A DNA stretch of 64,000 bases, from contig DJRT01000025.1 of assembly GCA_002437905.1 (NCBI GenBank), positions 17,716-81,715 on the forward strand, read 5' to 3'. The notes beneath the pieces are model-generated. The model searched no databases and was not told where the DNA came from. It worked only from the letters and a program-made list of their open reading frames with translations. Positions 6,482-14,311 of this stretch are shown in pieces. This DNA is from Ruminococcaceae bacterium UBA6353 (GTDB taxonomy: Bacteria; Bacillota; Clostridia; Oscillospirales; Acutalibacteraceae). The first letter of the stretch is position 1. Each line of letters starts with the position of its first letter. The position numbers and the translations under genes are program-made.

Positions 6482-9400
6482 TTACACCTTCTTTCTCTTG
6501 AGTAAGACCAGCGCCAGCACTGCGCCGCCGCCAACCACCACGACTGCGCCGCCGATGATCAGCAGGATCAGCCACGGGGCAATGCCGGTGGCATCGGACG
6601 CATCCGTATTCTTGTCCGGCTGATCGCGGTTGACCGTGCCGGCAGGCTTCCACTGGCTGCTTTCGCCGAATTCCAGCAGCTCCTGCTGTGTCGGCTCCCA
6701 CTCCTCGTAATACTCTGTCTCATACCGGATCGTCTCCTGCGGGGAGGAGTCCTGCCCACTCTCGGCAAACAGCTTCCAGCCGGCGTACAGGGTCAGCACA
6801 TCGCCGTTCTTGCCGGTCATATTCTGCTCCGGATCGAAAAGGCTGTCCGCCGAGCAGCTCTTATCCCGATACCAGCCGGTAAACTCGTAGCCCATCCGAT
6901 AAGGATCGGTCGGCATGGTCAGCGGCGCGCCAATACGCGCCTCCACATCGGCAATGGTCTCCAGTGAGCCGTTGGTATCAAAGCGCACCGTGACATATTC
7001 CGGCGTGCGCAGCTCGATATCATCCAAATAGTAGTACACGCCATTCGGCAGGTAATTCAGATCGGTGACACCAAGGATGAGGTATTTACCATTCGTCACG
7101 CGGATGGTCGCTTCCACCCGCTCCCACTCGCCGCTGACGATCGCCTGCGTGGAGGTCTGCAGATCGTATTCGGCGGCATCCTTATTATCCACCGTCTTCA
7201 GCTCATTGGCTGTCAGCAGCCAGAAATTGAGCTGAAGCACATCGCCGGTCTCCTCCGGCAGATACGCCCAGAAACTGATGGTGTATTCCTTTCCGATCGT
7301 CAGCTCCGCCGGCTTGCCGGTTGCCTGATCCATCACCACCAGCTGGTTGCGCAGAATGCCGGTCTGTGCCAGCTTCTGCAGCTTGAGCGAACGGCTGCCA
7401 CCCGGCGTGTGGTTATAGGCATCATCCACCGAGCCGATGCCGCGCAGCTGCAGCTGCTCACCGCTGTCCAGCGGCATGGTCTCAAAATCCCACATGGTGG
7501 CGCCGGGCTGCGCATCAATGCTCATACCACGGTCAACGCGCTCCTCAATGTGCATATCGTCGATGTAGTAGGCCGCGCCCTCCGCCAGACCGAAATCGGT
7601 GATGCCGAGGATCAGGTATTTGCCGTTTTTCACCTCGATGACCGACTGCAGCCGCATCCACTCGCCGGTCGCGCCGGGCACAGAGGCGGTGCTGTAATCA
7701 AATTCCGCCGCGCTCTTGTCCTCCACAGCTGCCAGCGTATTGGTGGAAAGCAGCCAATAGTTGATCTTCATTTCCTCCACGGCATCTTCGGGCATATACA
7801 CATAGAAGGTCAGGGCATACTTTTTGCCCACCGTCATCTCAAACGGCTTGCCGGTCGAGGAATCCATCACCACCAGCTGGTTGCGGTACACGCCCGCATT
7901 CGTCATCTTCTCCAGCCGCAGGGCATGGCTGCCGCCAGCTGTGCGGTTATAGGCCGCATCCACCGCGCCGCCGCCGCGCAGCAGCATTTTGGTGCCGCCG
8001 CCGACCGGGATCTTCTCAAAGGTCAGGGTGGTTGCCCCCGGATCGGCCGGGATCGCCACGCCGTCCGGCTCCGCCTCCGTTACCCGGATTGCATCCAGGA
8101 AGAACGGCGCCGCATTGCCGTTGGTGCTCGGCGAGATGCCCAGACGCAGGGTACCGCTGTAGGCGGCCTCTATGCTGCAGACCGCCTGCGTCCACTGGCC
8201 TTTGACCGCTGTGGCGATATTCGGCTCCGCCAGCTTATAATCGTCCTTCTTATAGCTGCTGCCGTCAAAGGGCGTGCTGTCGTCCGCCGCGGCCAGCCAG
8301 TAATTCAGGCCGCTGATGGCCGTATCGTCCGGCCGGATGTAATACCAGAAACGGATATCATACTTTTTGCCGGCCTCCACCGTCACCGGGGTACCGTTTT
8401 CATCCCGAACGATGAGCTGCGCACGGCCATTGCCGCTGCTATCGGCGGAAACCACCTGCAGCGCCTGTGCGCCGTCATAGGACTGTTCATCCGTCACCGT
8501 CATCGGGTGGGCATTCATGGAAAGGTTGGCGCCGGCCGTCTCGTTTTCAAAGCTCCAGCCCTGACCGACGGCCGTTGCCGGCACTGCCTCTATGGAAATA
8601 TCATCCAGGTAGAACTCCAGCCCGGCATACACCTTGCCGGATTGGCTGGTCGCCGCCGCGCCGAGGATCAGATAGCCGCCATCGGTCGTCACCTCATCCT
8701 GCGCGGTGAAACAGACATATTGCCAGCTGTCCCGCTGGGAGACCGTCACGGTAAGCCCCTGGTTGCCGGCATCGCCCGAAACCGTGCCGGTATTTCTGCC
8801 GGAAAGCGTGAGCAGATGCCCCTTCTTGGAGCCGGCCGCACTGTCGCTGCCGGCATTAAAGGCGGTCTTTTCCTCACCCTTTGTGCCGACCCACAGCGTC
8901 AGCTGATCCACCGTGGCGTTTTGCCCGCCCGGCACATAGTACCAGAAGCCGATGCGGTACTTTTTGCCCGCCGCCGTCTTGAAGTCGTTGCCGTCGGCAT
9001 CCCGCAGCAGCAGCTGCGGGCGGTTGGAACCGCCGCTCTGGCCGGTATGCACCCGCAGCGACTGTGCGCCCGTATGCTTCTGCTCCGTGCTGACCAGCAT
9101 CGTGTTGCCATAGGTATTGGCCAGCGCCAGATCCGTGCCGGCGGCCGCCGTTTCAAAGCAGCCCCAGCGGGGATCCACCGGTGCCGACTGTGTCGTGATC
9201 GTTATATCATCCAGATAGAATTCGTGCCCGGCATACACCTTGCCGGCCTGGCTGGTGGCAGCAATGCCAAGGATAAGGTAACCGCCACCGGCCGTCACCT
9301 CGTCCCGCACGGTGAACTGGACGCGCTGCCAGCTATCCCGCTGGGACACCGCCAGCGTAAGCCCCTGGTTCTTGGCATCGCCTGTGATCTCGCCGGTATT

Positions 9401-10483
9401 GCTGTCCGAAAGCGTGAGCAGATGTCCCCGCTTCGAGCCGGCCTCGCCATCGCTGCCGGCACTGAAGGCGGTTTTTTCCTCGCCCTTGGTGCCGATCCAC
9501 AGTGACAGCTGATCCGCCTGCGTGCTCTGCCCGTCCGGCACATAGTACCAGAAGCTGATCTGGTACTCGCCGCCGGCCTGGGTCTTGAAGTCCCGGCCGT
9601 CGGCATCCTTCAGCAGCAGCTGCGGCCGGTTGGAGCCGCCGCTTTTGCCGGTATGTACCAGCAGCGACTGGCTGCCGTCATGCGCCTGTGCCGCACTGAC
9701 CTGTGCGGTGTTGCCATGGGTATTGCTCAGCGCCAGCCCGGTGCCGGCCGCCTGCCCCTCAAAGCTGCCCCACGGGTCGCCGCCCGGCGCGGACGGAGAA
9801 CTGACGGTGATATCGTCCAGGTAGAATTCGTGCCCGGCGTAGACCTTGCCGGACTGGCTGGTGGCAGCAATGCCGAGGATGAGATAGCCGCCGGCTGCCG
9901 TCACCTCATCCCGTACGGTGAACTGGACGCACTGCCAGCTATCCCACTGGGACACCGCCAGCGTAAGCCCCTGGTTCTTGTCGCCGCCTGTAATCTCGCC
10001 GGCATTGTTATCGGAAAGCGTCAGCAGATGCCCCTTCTTTGAACCGGCCTCGCTATCGCTGCCGGCACTGAAGGCGGTCTTATCCTCGCCCTTTGTTCCG
10101 ACCCACAGCATCAGCTGATCCGCCTGCGTGCTTTGCCCGCTCGGCACATAGTACCAAAAGCTGATCTGGTACTCGCCGCCGGCCTGGGTCTTGAAGTCCT
10201 GCCCGGACGCGCCCTGCATCAGCAGCTGCGGCCGGTTGGAGCCGCCGCTTTTACCGGTGTGCACCAGCAGCGAGCGGCTGCCCTCATGTGCCTGCGCATC
10301 GCTCACCTGCATGGTGTTGCCATAGGGGTTGCTCAGCGCCAGGTCGGCACCGACCGTCTGCCCCTCGAAGCCCCGCGCAGCGCCGGAAACCGCCGCAACG
10401 CCGGCCACCGTGATGCAGGAGGCAATCAGGGTGACACACAGCAGCACCGCCAGCAGGCGTCTGACGCCAGTGGATCTGGTCAT
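6482..10483 (-). CDS. Large membrane-anchored protein with six carbohydrate-binding-like repeats
   Basis: About 1333 residues. A signal peptide (RRLLAVLLCVTLIASCITVAGV) is followed by three near-identical ~200-residue modules (about 30-640), one shorter variant (640-810) and two more diverged modules (815-990, 995-1165). All share a jelly-roll-like pattern (FWYYVP..., YLILG, EFYLDDI) seen in family 4/9-type carbohydrate-binding modules. Next come an InlB/Flg_new-type repeat (VTVRFDTNG...GYEFTGWY...LYAGW, about 1170-1240), an acidic linker and one C-terminal membrane helix ending KRKKV. There is no LPxTG motif, so the membrane helix is the anchor. The ATG at 10483 has GGAGGAAGCAACT upstream; the in-frame codon five residues earlier lacks a site. 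It probably presents bound polysaccharide to the GH16 lipoprotein encoded next. Confidence 0.85.
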   Translation of the reverse strand: MTRSTGVRRLLAVLLCVTLIASCITVAGVAAVSGAARGFEGQTVGADLALSNPYGNTMQVSDAQAHEGSRSLLVHTGKSGGSNRPQLLMQGASGQDFKTQAGGEYQISFWYYVPSGQSTQADQLMLWVGTKGEDKTAFSAGSDSEAGSKKGHLLTLSDNNAGEITGGDKNQGLTLAVSQWDSWQCVQFTVRDEVTAAGGYLILGIAATSQSGKVYAGHEFYLDDITVSSPSAPGGDPWGSFEGQAAGTGLALSNTHGNTAQVSAAQAHDGSQSLLVHTGKSGGSNRPQLLLKDADGRDFKTQAGGEYQISFWYYVPDGQSTQADQLSLWIGTKGEEKTAFSAGSDGEAGSKRGHLLTLSDSNTGEITGDAKNQGLTLAVSQRDSWQRVQFTVRDEVTAGGGYLILGIAATSQAGKVYAGHEFYLDDITITTQSAPVDPRWGCFETAAAGTDLALANTYGNTMLVSTEQKHTGAQSLRVHTGQSGGSNRPQLLLRDADGNDFKTAAGKKYRIGFWYYVPGGQNATVDQLTLWVGTKGEEKTAFNAGSDSAAGSKKGHLLTLSGRNTGTVSGDAGNQGLTVTVSQRDSWQYVCFTAQDEVTTDGGYLILGAAATSQSGKVYAGLEFYLDDISIEAVPATAVGQGWSFENETAGANLSMNAHPMTVTDEQSYDGAQALQVVSADSSGNGRAQLIVRDENGTPVTVEAGKKYDIRFWYYIRPDDTAISGLNYWLAAADDSTPFDGSSYKKDDYKLAEPNIATAVKGQWTQAVCSIEAAYSGTLRLGISPSTNGNAAPFFLDAIRVTEAEPDGVAIPADPGATTLTFEKIPVGGGTKMLLRGGGAVDAAYNRTAGGSHALRLEKMTNAGVYRNQLVVMDSSTGKPFEMTVGKKYALTFYVYMPEDAVEEMKINYWLLSTNTLAAVEDKSAAEFDYSTASVPGATGEWMRLQSVIEVKNGKYLILGITDFGLAEGAAYYIDDMHIEERVDRGMSIDAQPGATMWDFETMPLDSGEQLQLRGIGSVDDAYNHTPGGSRSLKLQKLAQTGILRNQLVVMDQATGKPAELTIGKEYTISFWAYLPEETGDVLQLNFWLLTANELKTVDNKDAAEYDLQTSTQAIVSGEWERVEATIRVTNGKYLILGVTDLNYLPNGVYYYLDDIELRTPEYVTVRFDTNGSLETIADVEARIGAPLTMPTDPYRMGYEFTGWYRDKSCSADSLFDPEQNMTGKNGDVLTLYAGWKLFAESGQDSSPQETIRYETEYYEEWEPTQQELLEFGESSQWKPAGTVNRDQPDKNTDASDATGIAPWLILLIIGGAVVVVGGGAVLALVLLKRKKV
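8579..8827 (-). repeat. 249-bp segment nearly identical to 12261-12509
   Basis: Part of the third module of the 1333-residue protein. It differs from the matching part of the 763-residue protein at only about three positions, far more alike than the flanking modules, which indicates recent duplication or gene conversion. Confidence 0.85.
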
Positions 10484-10534
10484 AGTTGCTTCCTCCAATC
10501 AAAAAATACTCGTTTTGCCTGCCGGCAAAAGCGT

Positions 10535-10651
10535 TCAGCCAAAGGGGGTGATCTCTTCGCCCTCATCCACGCCGGAAACAATAGAGATGGGTTCCGCCTG
10601 CGTAAAGGTCAGTATCTGCAGCTCCGGATCAAGATAAAGCTTCTTATTCAT
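10535..10651 (-). CDS. 38-residue peptide between two surface-protein genes
   Basis: The peptide begins MNKKLYLDPELQILTF and ends in an acidic, Gly-rich tail (SGVDEGEEITPFG). GGAGGAAATGCGGT gives a strong ribosome site, the gap to the upstream stop is 16 bases and the next surface gene follows 51 bases later, so it is clearly part of the operon. The layout (short basic start, YxxPEL motif, beta-type middle, Ser-Gly before the tail) resembles the short peptides often found beside clostridial surface or peptide-modification loci. No modifying enzyme is visible here. Function unknown; it is too small for most annotation cut-offs. Confidence 0.6.
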   Translation of the reverse strand: MNKKLYLDPELQILTFTQAEPISIVSGVDEGEEITPFG

Positions 10652-10667
10652 ACCGCATTTCCTCCGT

Positions 10668-12959
10668 TCATTCCGCATCAAACAGCTCAGCCATGTTGTC
10701 ATACTTGGCCAGCTTGGCAACCGCATCCAGCGTCAGCTGATTATTGCTTGAGCCGTGGATGGCGCTGTACACCGTCACCACATCGTCGCCGACCTGGATA
10801 TCCATATAGCTGCGGTAGCGCAGAGGTGTATCGAGATTGTCCTTGTTGATCCTCGCGATCAGCACGCTGTACTTTACGGTCTTGGTCGCTGCATCGTAGG
10901 TCCAGCAGCTGTCAAAGCCGGCGGTTTTTTCCACCTTCAGGCTGGCATTCGCATCCAGCACCGTGTTGTCATCCGTCGCCGTATCCACTGCCAGGCCGCG
11001 CTTCACGATCCTGTAGCTGGCGCCGCCGATCACCACAGTGGAAAGATCTTCCGCACCGGTGGTGTACTGGCCGAGGAAACGCATAGCGCCGTATTTCTTC
11101 CCGTCCACCGTGTAGACCGGAGATTTTTCCGTTGCCTCTGCGCCGTCAGGGCTCTGGCCCTTGCCGCCGCCAACGAACAGTGCCACATTATTGGTGCCGT
11201 AATCCAGCGCCTCATCCAGCGCACGCACCGAGATATCGTCAATGTAGAAAGGATCGGTTTCCGGCGCTATATTCCGGGTGATGCCCAGACGCAGCGTGCC
11301 GTCCTTGACCTGATCGCCGGGCACAACGCAGGAGACCTGCGCCCACTCGCCCTTAACCGTCGAGATCGGCGTGGCCGTCTCATAAACCTTGTAGTCATCC
11401 TTTTTATAGCTGGCGCCATCGAAAACCGTGCTCTCATTAGCCGAAGCCAGCCAGTAATTCAGCTGCCAGTAGTTTGCCTTTGTTTCGTCACTATCCGCCG
11501 GCATATAGTACCAAAAGCTGACCAAATAGCTCTGTCCGGCGGTCAGCTTGACCGTCTGCCCCTGTTCATCCCGCACCAGCATCTGCATACGGCCATTGCC
11601 GGAATTGCTGTTGCTGACGATTTTCAGAGCATAGTTGCCGGTGTGGTGCTGCTCGCTCGTGACCGTCGCGCCGAGAACCGCGCTCTTCTGCATGGACAGG
11701 TTCTCGCCCTCGCTGTTGCGCTCAAAGGAGTTGAAGCCATAGCTGGGCAGATCCTCTGCCGTCGCCACGATCGCGTCCAGATAGAACGGGGCCGCATTGC
11801 CGTTGGTGCTCGGCGAGATACCCAGGCGCAGGGTGCCGCTGTAGGCAGCCAGACCGCTGACGGTCTCCTGCGTCCACTGTCCCTTAACCGCCGCGGCAAT
11901 ATTCGGCTCCGCCAGCTTATGCTCATCCTTCTTATAGCTGCTGCTGTTGAAGGCCGTGCTGTCGTCCGCCGCGGCCAGCCAGTAATTCAGGCCGCTGATG
12001 GCCGTATCGTCCGGCTGGATATAATACCAGAAGCTGACGGTATATTTCTGGCCGGCCTCCACCGTCACCGGGGTACCGTTCGCGTCCCGAAGGAGGAGCT
12101 GTGCACGGCCATTGCCGCTGCTGTCGGAAGAAACCACCCGCAGCGCCTTTTCCCCATCATAGGAAACCTCGTCGGTCACCGTCGCCGGGTGGCCATTCAT
12201 CGAGAAATTGGTGCCGGTCGTCTCACTCTCAAAGCTCCAGCCCTGATCATCGGCCGCCTCCGGCACTGCCTCTATGGAAATATCATCCAGATAGAACTCC
12301 AGCCCGGCATACACCTTGCCGGATTGGCTGGTCGCCGCCGCGCCGAGGATCAGATAGCCGCCATCGGTCGTCACCTCATCCTGCGCGGTGAAACAGACAT
12401 ATTGCCAGCTGTCCCGCTGGGAGACCGTCACGGTAAGCCCCTGGTTGCCGGCATCGCCCGAAACTGTACCGGTATTTCTGCCGGAAAGCGTGAGCAGATG
12501 CCCCTTCTTCGAGCCAGCCTCGCTATCTCTTTCGGCACTGAAGGCGGTCTTATCCTCGCCCTTTGTGCCCACCCACAGCGACAGCTGATCGACAGTGGCG
12601 CTCTGTGCGCCCGACACATAATACCAGAAACCAATGCGGTACTTCTTGCCCGCCTCGCTCTTGAAATCCTGTCCATCGGCGTCCTGCATCAGCAGCTGCG
12701 GCCGGTTGGAGCCGCCGCTTTTGCCGGTGTACACCAGCAGCGACTGCGTGCTGCTATGCGCCTGCGCATCGCTTACTTTCATCGTATTGCCGTTGGCATT
12801 GCTCAATGCCAGGTCGTCACCGACCGTCCCGCCATCAAAGCTGCCCCATGAGGCGCCGGCGGTCGCCGCCCCCACGCCGGCCACAACCACGCAGGATGCG
12901 ATCAGCGTCAGGCTGAGAAGAATCGCCAAAAGTTTCTTTGCTGTTGACCGATTGTTCAT
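10668..12959 (-). CDS. Secreted protein with three carbohydrate-binding-like modules
   Basis: A 763-residue exported protein. The signal peptide (AKKLLAILLSLTLIASCVVVAGV) is followed by three jelly-roll-like modules at about 37-233, 238-412 and 415-590, each with the FWYY(V/I/M) strand and a (F/Y)YLD(D/A)I strand also found in the 1333-residue neighbour. A distinct C-terminal domain (about 595-763) starts at YGTNNVALFVGGGKG and contains a VDGKKYGAMRFLGQY segment; I do not recognise it. Unlike its paralogue it has no membrane anchor, so it may be released or held by partners. GGGGGAAAG precedes the ATG. It is the first gene of the surface operon; its upstream region carries the 19-bp motif shared with the PocR-AraC/sugar operon. 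Confidence 0.8.
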   Translation of the reverse strand: MNNRSTAKKLLAILLSLTLIASCVVVAGVGAATAGASWGSFDGGTVGDDLALSNANGNTMKVSDAQAHSSTQSLLVYTGKSGGSNRPQLLMQDADGQDFKSEAGKKYRIGFWYYVSGAQSATVDQLSLWVGTKGEDKTAFSAERDSEAGSKKGHLLTLSGRNTGTVSGDAGNQGLTVTVSQRDSWQYVCFTAQDEVTTDGGYLILGAAATSQSGKVYAGLEFYLDDISIEAVPEAADDQGWSFESETTGTNFSMNGHPATVTDEVSYDGEKALRVVSSDSSGNGRAQLLLRDANGTPVTVEAGQKYTVSFWYYIQPDDTAISGLNYWLAAADDSTAFNSSSYKKDEHKLAEPNIAAAVKGQWTQETVSGLAAYSGTLRLGISPSTNGNAAPFYLDAIVATAEDLPSYGFNSFERNSEGENLSMQKSAVLGATVTSEQHHTGNYALKIVSNSNSGNGRMQMLVRDEQGQTVKLTAGQSYLVSFWYYMPADSDETKANYWQLNYWLASANESTVFDGASYKKDDYKVYETATPISTVKGEWAQVSCVVPGDQVKDGTLRLGITRNIAPETDPFYIDDISVRALDEALDYGTNNVALFVGGGKGQSPDGAEATEKSPVYTVDGKKYGAMRFLGQYTTGAEDLSTVVIGGASYRIVKRGLAVDTATDDNTVLDANASLKVEKTAGFDSCWTYDAATKTVKYSVLIARINKDNLDTPLRYRSYMDIQVGDDVVTVYSAIHGSSNNQLTLDAVAKLAKYDNMAELFDAE
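12261..12509 (-). repeat. 249-bp segment nearly identical to 8579-8827
   Basis: Partner of the repeat in the 1333-residue gene, lying in the first module of the 763-residue protein. The two copies are in the same orientation about 3.7 kb apart. Confidence 0.85.
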
Positions 12960-13132
12960 CTTTCTTTCCCCCTAAGCAAATTTTAGGCATTTGCATCGGT
13001 GCGGTGCGCTGCAGTCCCGTGCTTTTTCATGCTGCATATCACCGCACCAATAAGGCAGCAGAAAATCCTGCTCCCTCATCCATCTCGATTTTAACAAACG
13101 CCCATAGGCAAAGAAAGATATTTCCGTCTTGA

Positions 13133-13151
13133 AAATTGTAAATTTGTCCAA
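13133..13151 (-). promoter_or_regulatory. 19-bp motif shared with the regulator/sugar operon promoter region
   Basis: On the minus strand the bases read TTGGACAAATTTACAATTT, exactly as at 14197-14215 on the plus strand. It lies about 175 bases upstream of the surface operon start, in AT-rich DNA that stands out from the GC-rich surroundings. TTTACA inside it, followed 16 bases later by TATCTT, could be a weak promoter. A regulator site near the -35 would fit AraC-type activation. The rest of 12960-13349 holds the AraC terminator and a long leader with no other clear signal. Confidence 0.6.
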
Positions 13152-13301
13152 AACCGCTGCACTTTTTGCCGGTTTTGCCTGTTTTCTGCTCCGCAGGAGG
13201 AAAATGCATCCAGCCGGCAGTCTGTACAAAAAAGAATTTTGCCGCCTGCCGATTTCGGCCACAGTGCCGACGGTTTCCGGCCGAGCAGCCGAAAAAAGGC
13301 C

Positions 13302-13334
13302 CAAAAAAACCGTCTCCCCCCCTCCGCGGGGAAG
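13302..13334 (-). terminator. Intrinsic terminator of the PocR-AraC gene
   Basis: On the minus strand CTTCCCC pairs with GGGGGGAG about 15 bases after the stop codon, and ACGG then seven T follow. Confidence 0.65.
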
Positions 13335-13349
13335 CCGTCTGCTATATAT

Positions 13350-14183
13350 TCATCGCGTCGCTCTGCGGTAGGTTTTCGGCGATTTGCCGTAAACGCTCTT
13401 GTACACCCGGCTGAAGTAGTTGTAATCGAGAAAGCCCACCTCGGCCGCGATCTCCGGGATCGGCAGGTCGGTGGTTTTCAGCAGCTTCTTTGCCCGGTGC
13501 ATACGCTGGCGCTTGATGTACTCCGCAATGCCCTGGTCGGCCTCCTGCCGGAAGATGGTATACAGGCGGCTGCGGCTGATCTGCAGCTCCTCACACAGGC
13601 TGCTGATATCGATATTCTCCTGCAGATGGGCGGCAATATACTCCTTGGCCGCCAGAAAGATGCGGTCATTCTGCGGGGTGATCATCTCCTTGAACACGAT
13701 ATAGTTGGCACATGCCTCCATAATCTTGGCCGCCGAGGTGATCTGCTCCATGCCCTTGGTCTCGGTCCTGTCCAGCAGGGTCTGCAGCTCCGTCTGCGGC
13801 ATGCCGCACAGCGCCGCCACCTCCGGCAGTAGCTTGCGCGTCTTATCATGCGCGCGGTCACGCACCTGCCCAAACATCAGATAGGCAACGATCTGCTCAT
13901 TATCAAAGATCGGCACAGCCGCCTCCACCAGCCCCGCGTGGCAATTGTAGACCACCACCGAGCCGCTCTCGCTGCATTTTTTCAGGGCGCGCTTATCGGC
14001 GCCCACGCAGCGCCGGCGGGTGCGCGGGCAGCTTTTCATGGCCGTGCAGAAGGCACAGGACTCCGCCGGATAGGCGGCAATCTCCCGGTGGTCGGCGTCA
14101 AACAGCACAAACCGGATACCGGCCACCGTATAAAAGGCCTTCATCAGCTCCTCCATCTTGCGGGAATCCAGCGTGATCCTCAT
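13350..14183 (-). CDS. PocR-domain AraC-family transcription regulator
   Basis: A 277-residue regulator. Residues 1-150 form a PocR-type sensory domain with its characteristic cysteines (CAFCTAMKSCP, RRRCVGADKRALKKC, VVYNCHAGL). Residues 180-277 are two AraC-type helix-turn-helix motifs, the second reading IPEIAAEVGFLDYNYFSRVYK. The ATG at 14183 has GGGGGC upstream; a TTG seven codons earlier is less likely. It is divergent from the sugar operon and upstream of the surface operon. The 19-bp motif in both control regions makes it the likely common regulator. PocR domains are thought to bind small metabolites; the ligand here is probably the sugar handled by the operon. Confidence 0.9.
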   Translation of the reverse strand: MRITLDSRKMEELMKAFYTVAGIRFVLFDADHREIAAYPAESCAFCTAMKSCPRTRRRCVGADKRALKKCSESGSVVVYNCHAGLVEAAVPIFDNEQIVAYLMFGQVRDRAHDKTRKLLPEVAALCGMPQTELQTLLDRTETKGMEQITSAAKIMEACANYIVFKEMITPQNDRIFLAAKEYIAAHLQENIDISSLCEELQISRSRLYTIFRQEADQGIAEYIKRQRMHRAKKLLKTTDLPIPEIAAEVGFLDYNYFSRVYKSVYGKSPKTYRRATR

Positions 14184-14196
14184 AAATCCAGCCCCC

Positions 14197-14215
14197 TTGG
14201 ACAAATTTACAATTT
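14197..14215 (+). promoter_or_regulatory. 19-bp motif shared with the surface-operon promoter region
   Basis: TTGGACAAATTTACAATTT lies between the regulator gene and its promoter, just downstream of the predicted regulator start site. It is identical to the inverted copy at 13133-13151. This position allows autoregulation and control of the divergent sugar operon. Confidence 0.6.
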
Positions 14216-14235
14216 AACAGACGATTGTATCTTTC

Positions 14236-14263
14236 ATTGTAGCATAAAAATCGCTAAAATCAA
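14236..14263 (-). promoter_or_regulatory. Promoter of the PocR-AraC gene
   Basis: On the minus strand TTGATT (14263-14258) and TACAAT (14241-14236) are 16 bases apart. No equally good promoter is visible for the divergent sugar operon, as expected if that one needs an activator. Confidence 0.55.
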
Positions 14264-14311
14264 GATGTATATAAATCCCCCCAACAACGACCAATAAGGA
14301 GTATGCAGACA

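Noticed and set aside
3608..6505. 965-codon plus-strand open frame
   Set aside because: Shadow of the GH16 lipoprotein gene; the opposite strand has signal peptide, lipobox and catalytic motif.
7409..9505. 698-codon plus-strand frame rich in His, Arg and Gly, and a similar one at 10755-12851
   Set aside because: Both mirror the repeated carbohydrate-binding-like modules on the minus strand; their mutual similarity comes from that repeat.
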